DNA of 64,000 nt, taken from positions 72,475 to 136,474 of the forward strand of contig DHQL01000005.1 of NCBI GenBank assembly GCA_002408085.1. The letters are read 5' to 3'. Below the pieces are notes generated by a model that had not been told where the DNA came from, did no database searches, and was given only the letters and a program-made list of their open reading frames with translations. Below are positions 57,913 through 64,000 of this stretch, in pieces. The number at the start of each line of letters is the position of its first letter. Position 1 is the first letter of the stretch. Both the position numbers and the translations under genes were made by a program. Source of the stretch: Spirochaeta sp. UBA5339. GTDB lineage: Bacteria > Spirochaetota > Spirochaetia > DSM-2461.

Positions 57913-58836
57913 ATGTACTATACAGGATTTGCAGACGAAGCGGGAACGGGCATCGAGGCCCAGATCAAGGCGACAAAGGCCCTGGGATGGACCAGGATAG
58001 AGTCACGGAATATAGACGGCACAAATATACATGACCTGAGTGACGCCGACTTCGACAGGGTCGCCGGCATTCTAAAGGACGAAGGGGTCATTATAAACTG
58101 CTTCGGCAGCACCGTGGCCAACTGGAGCCGGGACCCCCGGTCCGAAGAGGACTACCTGAGGAGTGTGGACGAGCTGAAGAGGGCCATCCCCCGGATGGAG
58201 AGACTGGGCTGCACCATGATCAGGGGGATGAGCTTTACCCGCCTCAGGGATGCCTCCCTCTACACAGGGGAGCTGGAGGAGTCCATCTTTAAGAAGGTCA
58301 ATGCTCTGGTCAGTATCTGTGAGGATGCGGGCATCTACTATATGCATGAAAACTGCGCCAACTACGGGGGCATGTCCTCTGATCACACCCTCCGGCTACT
58401 GGACCATATAAACTCCCCCAACTTCAAGCTGGTCTTTGACACAGGGAACCCTCTGAACTCCATCGACTATAGGGAGGGGCATCAGAAATCCATGCAGAGC
58501 GCCTGGCAGTTCTACAGCGCCGTAAAGGAGTTTGTGGCCTATGTTCATATCAAGGACGGGCGCTTTGTTGAGCTCCAGCCCGATGAGATCTTCAACAAGG
58601 CCGAGTGGACCTTTCCCGGCGAGGGCGAGGGATATGTAAAGGAGATCGTCAGGGACCTTCTGGCCTCGGGCTATGACGGAGGATTCTCTATAGAACCCCA
58701 TATGCAGCTGGTCTATCACGAGGATAGCGGCAGTGCCCCGGAGGAGCTGAAGTTCAACAATTACGTGGAGTACGGCCGCCGCTTTATGAAGATCGTGGAG
58801 GAGGCAAAGGCGGAGCTGACAGCAGCTCAGGCCTGA
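57913..58836 (+). CDS. Sugar phosphate isomerase/epimerase (xylose-isomerase-like barrel), copy 2
   Basis: TIM barrel of 307 residues of the same superfamily. Motifs: YMHENCANYGG (Glu ligand), FKLVFDTGNPL (Asp), AYVHIKDGRF (His) and GFSIEPHMQL (Glu). Its ATG directly abuts the previous stop codon, so translation is probably coupled. It is longer than copy 1 and not a close paralogue; they probably act on different steps. Together with the oxidoreductase this points to oxidation of a sugar or cyclitol followed by isomerisation. Transport genes are missing here, so uptake is elsewhere. Confidence 0.86.
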   Translation: MYYTGFADEAGTGIEAQIKATKALGWTRIESRNIDGTNIHDLSDADFDRVAGILKDEGVIINCFGSTVANWSRDPRSEEDYLRSVDELKRAIPRMERLGCTMIRGMSFTRLRDASLYTGELEESIFKKVNALVSICEDAGIYYMHENCANYGGMSSDHTLRLLDHINSPNFKLVFDTGNPLNSIDYREGHQKSMQSAWQFYSAVKEFVAYVHIKDGRFVELQPDEIFNKAEWTFPGEGEGYVKEIVRDLLASGYDGGFSIEPHMQLVYHEDSGSAPEELKFNNYVEYGRRFMKIVEEAKAELTAAQA

Positions 58837-59155
58837 ATATCTTCACACTCTCTTATCTGTAAACAAGGAATTTATACGGGAAGCTCACAAAAGGTTCAGA
58901 AATGAATCATATACGGATGTTAAATTATGCTCACATCAGGGAACGATACCCGATCAACCCTGAGGTGAGCATGTACGTCCAGGCACATCTGCTCCGCCTG
59001 TCCTTTTCAAAAGGGGAGTGAACAGAGGTGCTGATAATTTATATAGATAAGAGCTTCAAAGGATTTGAAGACATTCCCACTGGGAGTCCCCCTCCCTTAC
59101 AAGCCGGAGACCTGAAGGCTCGCCTCCGGAAAGGGAAATGCTTGAATCGAATATA
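58837..59155. other. Non-coding spacer with large inverted repeat
   Basis: No gene seen. Contains an inverted repeat at 58929-58970: arms GCTCACATCAGGG / CCCTGAGGTGAGC with one A-G mismatch and a 16-base loop, without a T-run; and a smaller CCGGAG/CTCCGG dyad near 59105-59129. Base usage is unlike the operon before it. Confidence 0.6.
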
Positions 59156-59190
59156 CCCCCGCCGGCCATGATGGTCTGCGGGGGCTTTTT
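59156..59190 (+). terminator. Rho-independent terminator
   Basis: Stem CCCCCGC / GCGGGGG (59156-59162 with 59178-59184), then CTTTTTG. Its right side touches the decayed higA reading frame, so it probably marks the deletion or insertion joint. Confidence 0.85.
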
Positions 59191-59196
59191 GTTTAT

Positions 59197-59346
59197 ATCG
59201 CCCTCAGGATCGGAAAAGCAACCAATACCACTCCCCAGTCCTGGCTGAATATGCAGTCCAGGCTTGATCTCTGGAAAGAGGAAAACTCAATGGGTTTCAA
59301 TATCATCCCCTTCCCTCAGGCAGAAGAGCATCTAAAGGAAATGTGA
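59197..59346 (+). pseudogene. HigA-type antitoxin remnant (C-terminal part only)
   Basis: The frame opening IALRIGKATNTTPQSWLNM and continuing QSRLDLWKEEN matches the end of HigA antitoxins, where ALRLGKALGTSPEFW and LNLQ..YDLW are typical. The helix-turn-helix, start codon and everything upstream are lost: the frame runs into the terminator at 59156. No HigB toxin gene is nearby. It ends with TGATG, the stop overlapping the start of the next remnant. Identification is from motif memory, not a search. Confidence 0.65.
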
Positions 59347-59513
59347 TGACTGACTCTGAGCAGTCCAAACAGAATGAAATCGATGCCCTGTGAGCCGAAG
59401 AAGCAGAGTCCAGGCTGAAAGCCATAGACACTGGAGAGATGGATACCATTCCCATGGAAGAAGTATTCAGCAGCCTCATAAATCTTGGATTAGACTCCAA
59501 AAATACTCTCTGA
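59346..59513 (+). pseudogene. Addiction-module antitoxin remnant (TIGR02574-like), in-frame stop
   Basis: Reads MTDSEQSKQNEIDAL, then TGA at 59391, then AEEAESRLKAIDTGEMDTI and PMEEVF. Family members have W-AEEAERRL-x-G-x-IP-x-EEV at this place, so the TGA most likely replaces a TGG (Trp) codon by one transition. It starts in the TGATG overlap with the HigA remnant. It could be alive only if TGA is read as Trp or if translation restarts, for which there is no sign. Confidence 0.65.
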
Positions 59514-59557
59514 TTATTGGAGTGTATTCCAATACTTTGCCTTTTTAGAGATGTTTT

Positions 59558-59616
59558 ACCAAAATAGGTTGCTGATTTGGTAAAATCAGACCAAAACAGG
59601 TTGCTGATTTGGTAAA
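59558..59616 (+). repeat. Tandem 27-base repeats with dyad arms before the ATPase gene
   Basis: Two copies (59558-59584, 59590-59616) differ at one base. Each begins ACCAAAA and ends TTTGGTAAA around GGTTGCTGA, so each carries the dyad ACCAAA/TTTGGT. Period 32 (three helical turns). Lies 20 bases before the start at 59637. Confidence 0.8.
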
Positions 59617-59636
59617 TTAGACATATCCTTTAATAT

Positions 59637-61019
59637 ATGAAGCGATATGCTCTGAACTATCTTGAACAATGGTATAAGAAAGAGAACTCAAAGCCCTTGA
59701 TTCTACGGGGGGCCAGGCAGGTTGGTAAATCCACACTTGTTCGCCTCTTTTGCAGTCAGCAGAACATCAATCTTGTAGAACTTAATTTTGAAACAACAAA
59801 ACTGAAACAGATCGAAGATGATACTTCTTTCTCAATAGAGAAAGTTATCAGGGAAATTGAACTCCTGACAGGAAAAAGAGTAGGGAAAGGTTCTCTTCTT
59901 TTTCTTGATGAGGTACAGATTCAGCCGAAAGTAATTAACCGTCTTCGATATTTCTATGAGGAAAGACCGGATCTGAGAATTATCGCAGCCGGATCTCTTC
60001 TTGAAGTTACCCTGGATGCAGCCAGTTTTTCCATGCCTGTCGGACGTGTCCAATACTACCAGCTGGGTCCCATGAGCTTCAGTGAATTTCTTATGGCAAA
60101 GGGAGAAGACATTTTTCTGGAGCGGCTTAATGAGATAAGCCTTCAGGAAGAAAGTGATACCGCCTGGATTGAACAGGGAGCTCAGCTTTTGAAGGAGTTT
60201 TACTATACAGGAGGCATGCCTGAAGCCGTAAGATGCTGGACAGAAGGTGGAGATCACGAAGAAGTAAGAGATGTACAGAACTCTATTATTCAAACATACC
60301 GTGATGATATTCCAAAGTATGCATCAAATAGTAGTGAGTATTCCCGTGTTAGCGATGTCTTTGAATATGCGGCGGGAAGTCTGGGGGAGAAGGTAGTCTT
60401 CTCAGATGTATCAAAGGCTCACTCTAATGCAGTAAAGGAGTCTATCGATCTTCTTGCCAGAGCAGGGGTTATAACTAAAACAACCTTCAATTACTGTAAT
60501 GGCCTTCCGCTGCAGGCCGGAACCAATCCCTCGGTAATAAAGCTATTTTTTCTGGATATAGGCTTATATCATGCCATGCTTGGTATAGAGTGGGCCCATC
60601 TGTTCAGTCTATCTTCTGACAAGCTGTTAACTAAGGGCCGTATGGCAGAACAGTTTATTGCCCAGCATCTGAAGTTTTTGAATCCCAGGAATCCAGTGCC
60701 GGAGTTATACTACTGGTTGAACAACAAGAGGAAGGGCGCCGCTGAAATAGATTTTGTTCATGCCCATGGTGGCGAAATCGTTCCTATAGAAGTTAAGGCC
60801 GGTAAGACAGGTAAAATCAAATCTTTATGGCAATATATTGAGCTGAAAAAACCGGCTCATGTTGTTAAATTTGATCTGATGGAAAGAAGAGAGAGGGTGT
60901 CGGAAATCAGTCACAACCTGCCAAATTCTGATTCAGGAAGCCCCTTGAAGAGTCGGTTGATCGGACTTCCTCTGTTCGAAGTTGAAAAACTGAACAGTTA
61001 TCTCAGCACCCTGTGGTGA
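59637..61019 (+). CDS. AAA ATPase with DUF4143 domain
   Basis: Protein of 460 residues. Walker A is GARQVGKSTLVR (about 20-32), Walker B LLFLDEVQ (about 82-90); the C-terminal DUF4143 part ends with a PD-(D/E)XK-like pattern GAAEIDFVHAHGGEIVPIEVKAG. The AAA/DUF4143 family is very common in bacterial accessory regions; its task is unknown, and the nuclease-like end may be inactive. Upstream are tandem 27-base repeats and no ribosome-binding site; TTTAATATATG at the start suggests a leaderless transcript or weak initiation. Its base composition is clearly more AT-rich than its neighbours, so it was probably acquired by transfer. Confidence 0.9.
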   Translation: MKRYALNYLEQWYKKENSKPLILRGARQVGKSTLVRLFCSQQNINLVELNFETTKLKQIEDDTSFSIEKVIREIELLTGKRVGKGSLLFLDEVQIQPKVINRLRYFYEERPDLRIIAAGSLLEVTLDAASFSMPVGRVQYYQLGPMSFSEFLMAKGEDIFLERLNEISLQEESDTAWIEQGAQLLKEFYYTGGMPEAVRCWTEGGDHEEVRDVQNSIIQTYRDDIPKYASNSSEYSRVSDVFEYAAGSLGEKVVFSDVSKAHSNAVKESIDLLARAGVITKTTFNYCNGLPLQAGTNPSVIKLFFLDIGLYHAMLGIEWAHLFSLSSDKLLTKGRMAEQFIAQHLKFLNPRNPVPELYYWLNNKRKGAAEIDFVHAHGGEIVPIEVKAGKTGKIKSLWQYIELKKPAHVVKFDLMERRERVSEISHNLPNSDSGSPLKSRLIGLPLFEVEKLNSYLSTLW

Positions 61020-61057
61020 GAGGTGCTTACAAAAAAGCTCCCCCCTTCGGCCTAAGG

Positions 61058-61092
61058 GAAAAAAATACCGGTGATGTAAACCATCACCGGTA
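61058..61092 (-). terminator. Terminator of leuS
   Basis: On the minus strand: eleven-base perfect stem TACCGGTGATG / CATCACCGGTA (61066-61092 including a TAAAC or GTTTA loop) followed by seven T. Confidence 0.92.
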
Positions 61093-61139
61093 GTATGATC
61101 AAAATGTCAGAAGGCCTCTCGGCCCTCAGCCGAAGAGTC

Positions 61140-61164
61140 ACCAACGATGTAAATCATCGTTGGT
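61140..61164 (-). repeat. Second hairpin after the leuS stop, similar in form to the terminator
   Basis: Ten-base perfect stem ACCAACGATG / CATCGTTGGT with loop TAAAT (plus-strand view), beginning 6 bases after the leuS stop on the minus strand. It shares GATGTAAAYCATC with the terminator hairpin while the outer stem bases differ in compensating pairs. Confidence 0.8.
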
Positions 61165-61170
61165 AGGATG

Positions 61171-63678
61171 TTACCCTTTAACTACAATATTCACCAGCTT
61201 GTCGGGAATGGCAATCTCTTTCACGATGGTCTTTCCATCGGTCCACTCCTTCACCTTCTCCTGAGCGTGGGCCGCAGCCTTCATCTCATCGGGGGAGGTA
61301 CCGGCGGGGAGCATCATCTTGCAGCGGACCTTGCCGTTAATCTGCACAACGATCTCTTTCTCATCGTCCTTGGTGAGCTCTTCGATAAACTCAGGCCATG
61401 TTTCATATGCCAGGGTATCTTCGTGACCCAGCATTCTCCACATCTCCTCGGCCAGGTGGGGCGCGTAGGGAGCGATCAGCAGGACAAAGGGTTCCCACAG
61501 TCCGCGGTAGCACTCATCCAGCTTGTAGGCCTCGTTGATAAAGATCATCATCTGGGCGATACCGGTGTTGAACTCGAGGTCCCTGGTATCGTCGTTTACC
61601 TTCTTGATGGTCTTGTGGAGAACTTTCAGCATCTCTTTACTGGGCTCTTCGTCTGTAATCTCACGCTCGGCAATATCCCAGACTCTGTTCAGGAAGCGGT
61701 TAACACCTACAAGTCCCTTGGTCTGCCAGGGCTTTGACACCTGCAGGGGACCCATAAACATCTCATACATTCTCATGGAGTCGGAACCGTAGTCCCGGAT
61801 AATGTCATCGGGGTTGATTACGTTCTTGAGGGACTTACTCATCTTGGCGATAACCTGAGTCACTTCCTCACCGGTTTCAATCTCGATGTACTTGTCGTCT
61901 TTCTCCTCAACCTGGTCGGTGGGAACAAGGGACTTGTCCTTTCTCTGGTATGCGAAGGAGGTAATCATTCCCTGGTTGATCAGTCTCTGGAAGGGCTCTT
62001 TGTCCTTAACCAGTCCCAGATCAAAGAGGACTTTATGCCAGAATCTTGAATAAAGCAGGTGAAGTACCGCGTGCTCCGCACCACCCACATAGAGGTCTAC
62101 GGGCATCCAGTAGTCTTCGGCTTCCTTGCTGATAAAGCGGCCTGTGTTCTTGGGATCGATATAGCGCAGGTAGTACCAGCAGCTTCCCGCCCACTGGGGC
62201 ATGGTGTTGGTCTCTCTTCTACCCTTGCCTCCGCACTCGGGACACTCGCAGTTCACCCACTCCTCGATATTCGCAAGGGGGCTCTCTCCGGTGTTGGAGG
62301 GGTGGAAGTTGTCTGTGGGGGGCAGTTCCAGGGGAAGCTGATCCTCGGGTACGGGCACAATGCCGCACTTTTCACAGTGAACGAGGGGAATGGGCTCTCC
62401 CCAGTATCTCTGGCGGCTGAAGATCCAGTCACGGAGCTTATAGTTCACAGCACCTGTGCCGATCTTTTTCTCTTCCAGATGCTTAATTACGGCGGAAATT
62501 GCCTCTTCCTTGCCAAGACCGTCCAGGAACCCTGAGTTCACATGGGGACCGTCGCCGGTAAAGGCCTCTTCTTCCACATTGCCGCCGGAAAGTACTTCGA
62601 TAATGGGCAGCTTGAATTTCTTTGCAAACTCCCAGTCACGTTCATCATGGGCGGGAACCGCCATAATCGCACCGTGACCGTAGGAGATAAGGACGTAGTC
62701 CGCTACCCACACGGGGATCTTCTCCCCGTTTAAGGGGTTGATGGCATAAGCTCCGGTAAAGACACCGGTCTTGTCCTTGGCAAGCTCTGTCCGCTCCAGG
62801 TCGCTCTTCAGGTTGGCCTGGCGTACATACTCTTCCACTTCAGCCTTCTGACCGGCGGTGGTAATCTTCTCAACAAGGGCATGCTCGGGAGCCAGAACCA
62901 TATAGGTGGCGCCGAAGAGGGTATCGGGACGTGTGGTGTAGACCTCAATAGGGTCGCCGCCCTCAGTGTGGAACACAACATTGGCCCCTTCTGATCTTCC
63001 GATCCAGTTTCTCTGCATCGCTTTTACAGAGTCGGGCCAGTCCAGGGTGTCCAGGTCCTCAAGGAGTTTGTCGGCGTACTCAGTGATCTTGAATACCCAC
63101 TGCCTCAGGTTCTTTCTTTCAACCTGCTGACCGCATCTCTCGCAGCGGCCGTCAAGGACTTCCTCGTTGGCAAGACCTGTCATACAGTCGGGACACCAGT
63201 TGATGGGCATGTCGGATTCGTATGCCAGTCCCGCCTTGTACAGCTGCAGGAAGATCCACTGGGTCCAGTGGTAGTACTCACTTGTATGGGTGGAAATCTC
63301 TCTGTCCCAGTCGTAGCTGAAACCAAGGGATTTAATCTGTTTCAGGAAGTTATTGATATTCTCCTGAGTGGTAATGCTCGGGTGTGTCCCTGTCTTCAGG
63401 GCGTAGTTTTCCGCGGGGAGACCAAAGGAGTCGAACCCCATGGGGTGGAGAACGTTGTAACCGTTCATTCTCAGGTACCGGCAGTAGATGTCGGTAGCGG
63501 TATATCCTTCGGGGTGGCCGACGTGCAGACCGGCGCCGGAAGGATAGGGGAACATGTCCAGGACGTAGGCTCTCTTATCCCGGGGGAAGGCCGGATCTTC
63601 AGAGACCTTGAATGTTTTATTCTCTTCCCAGTATTTCTGCCATCTGGCTTCTATGTCTTTAAAAGGATATTTACTCAT
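61171..63678 (-). CDS. leuS: Leucyl-tRNA synthetase
   Basis: Class I synthetase of 835 residues charging tRNA-Leu. HIGH region PYPSGAGLHVGHPEGYTATD near residue 42, zinc-type CPDCMTGLANEE and CxxC motif in editing/insert region (CEKCGIVPV and NCECPECGGKGRR), editing domain (about 230-430, TTRPDTLFGATY), KMSKS in AKMSKSLKNV near 625, and a C-terminal anticodon-binding and leucine-specific part. Length is normal. Single gene; two hairpins and a T-run follow. The start at 63678 begins MSKYPFKDIEARWQKYWEE, the standard N-terminus. Confidence 0.97.
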   Translation of the reverse strand: MSKYPFKDIEARWQKYWEENKTFKVSEDPAFPRDKRAYVLDMFPYPSGAGLHVGHPEGYTATDIYCRYLRMNGYNVLHPMGFDSFGLPAENYALKTGTHPSITTQENINNFLKQIKSLGFSYDWDREISTHTSEYYHWTQWIFLQLYKAGLAYESDMPINWCPDCMTGLANEEVLDGRCERCGQQVERKNLRQWVFKITEYADKLLEDLDTLDWPDSVKAMQRNWIGRSEGANVVFHTEGGDPIEVYTTRPDTLFGATYMVLAPEHALVEKITTAGQKAEVEEYVRQANLKSDLERTELAKDKTGVFTGAYAINPLNGEKIPVWVADYVLISYGHGAIMAVPAHDERDWEFAKKFKLPIIEVLSGGNVEEEAFTGDGPHVNSGFLDGLGKEEAISAVIKHLEEKKIGTGAVNYKLRDWIFSRQRYWGEPIPLVHCEKCGIVPVPEDQLPLELPPTDNFHPSNTGESPLANIEEWVNCECPECGGKGRRETNTMPQWAGSCWYYLRYIDPKNTGRFISKEAEDYWMPVDLYVGGAEHAVLHLLYSRFWHKVLFDLGLVKDKEPFQRLINQGMITSFAYQRKDKSLVPTDQVEEKDDKYIEIETGEEVTQVIAKMSKSLKNVINPDDIIRDYGSDSMRMYEMFMGPLQVSKPWQTKGLVGVNRFLNRVWDIAEREITDEEPSKEMLKVLHKTIKKVNDDTRDLEFNTGIAQMMIFINEAYKLDECYRGLWEPFVLLIAPYAPHLAEEMWRMLGHEDTLAYETWPEFIEELTKDDEKEIVVQINGKVRCKMMLPAGTSPDEMKAAAHAQEKVKEWTDGKTIVKEIAIPDKLVNIVVKG

Positions 63679-64000
63679 GGTGAAAGATCATACCAGAGAC
63701 CCCGCATTTAGTCATTAATTCTGTTCCCCAATAGCGGATTTTCTTGGGGGTGTTCATATAAGTGAGAATTATTCTGCTACCAAGGCTAGTTTGCAGCCTT
63801 GGTGTTCTCTTCGGAAGGGCCTAAGGGGGCCCATAGGGAAGGCGCAGGAGGGCGGAAGCGACAGGTCGCTTCCCTGGGGTTTCAGGCTATGGGAGTGGGG
63901 CAGGGGGTGTCGGGCTGTCCGCTAAATCCGCTTGTCCCGGGGCTTTGTCTGCGGCTCCGCTAGAGCGCTCTGCCGCAGGATAACGTATAATTTCTTTCGC
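63679..64000. other. Non-coding region rich in inverted repeats upstream of leuS
   Basis: No gene seen. Dyads: CCCCAA/TTGGGG (about 63726-63751), ACCAAGGCT/AGCCTTGGT (63779-63787, 63795-63803), GGAAGCGAC/GTCGCTTCC (63854-63873) and CTGCGGC/GCCGCAG (63949-63955, 63972-63978). The stretch 63810-63980 is much more GC-rich than 63680-63780. CCTAAGGG also appears near 61052. This looks like a chromosomal repeat element. Confidence 0.55.

Noticed and set aside
59030..59150. Possible HigB toxin remnant before the HigA remnant
   Set aside because: Translation from 59029 gives no convincing HigB motif, and a terminator lies between.

Overview
The window reads as chromosome from a free-living, anaerobic, flagellated spirochaete, here placed at the level of Spirochaetia without naming a genus. 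Pointers are a multimeric [FeFe]-hydrogenase, a FliL-like lipoprotein, large chemotaxis receptors, many hybrid two-component proteins, a DUF4416 protein, a giant 2-hydroxyacyl-CoA-dehydratase-activase protein, lipoproteins with Cys lipoboxes, and low oxygen-linked gene content. This placement is inference from gene content only. No rRNA, tRNA, CRISPR array or intact insertion sequence was seen.

Layout. 1-2286: end of a hydrogenase operon (hydB tail, hydA). 2438-5673: sensor kinase, CcdA/DsbD-like membrane redox protein and a small exported thioredoxin-fold protein. 5751-15305: small operons of regulators, exported or unknown proteins, a tandem DUF4230 pair, a thiol-redox cluster (ferredoxin-thioredoxin-reductase-like protein, glutaredoxin, thioredoxin), a HAD hydrolase and a MORN-repeat protein. 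15449-19102: double-receiver regulator plus soluble hybrid kinase. 19188-21470: thrH and, divergently, a uracil/xanthine permease with a leader that contains a strong terminator. 21537-26981: a CitA/DcuS-type kinase and regulator between two exported fumarate-reductase-like flavoproteins, a probable anaerobic electron-acceptor module. 27232-29211: chemoreceptor ending in CZB and hemerythrin domains. 29990-34719: putative ribbon-helix-helix protein and the 1426-residue activase. 34762-41662: phosphoribosyltransferase, FliL-like lipoprotein, orphan peptide-binding protein with a CheY-like protein, aldo/keto reductase, lytic transglycosylase and a DAHP synthase-prephenate dehydratase fusion. 41624-45375: hybrid kinase plus diguanylate cyclase. 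45468-55017: spirochaete-type unknowns, ung, two tandem six-helix chemoreceptors, a MarR/DUF2798 divergent pair and a five-repeat membrane protein. 55042-58836: AraC-controlled sugar-catabolism operon. 58837-61019: an accessory patch with decayed toxin-antitoxin remnants and a DUF4143 ATPase. 61171-63678: leuS, then non-coding DNA rich in inverted repeats.

How it fits together: the cell appears to ferment or respire anaerobically (hydrogenase, external flavoprotein reductases), to manage thiols through several thioredoxin-fold proteins, and to spend heavily on sensing and motility. Regulation is unusually legible: an ideal MarR dyad, three phased repeats for AraC, nested dyads before the ribbon-helix-helix gene, and structured leaders before the permease and transglycosylase genes. 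The strongest leads are the DAHPS-PDT fusion, the permease leader, the nested-dyad operon and the decayed antitoxin pair.
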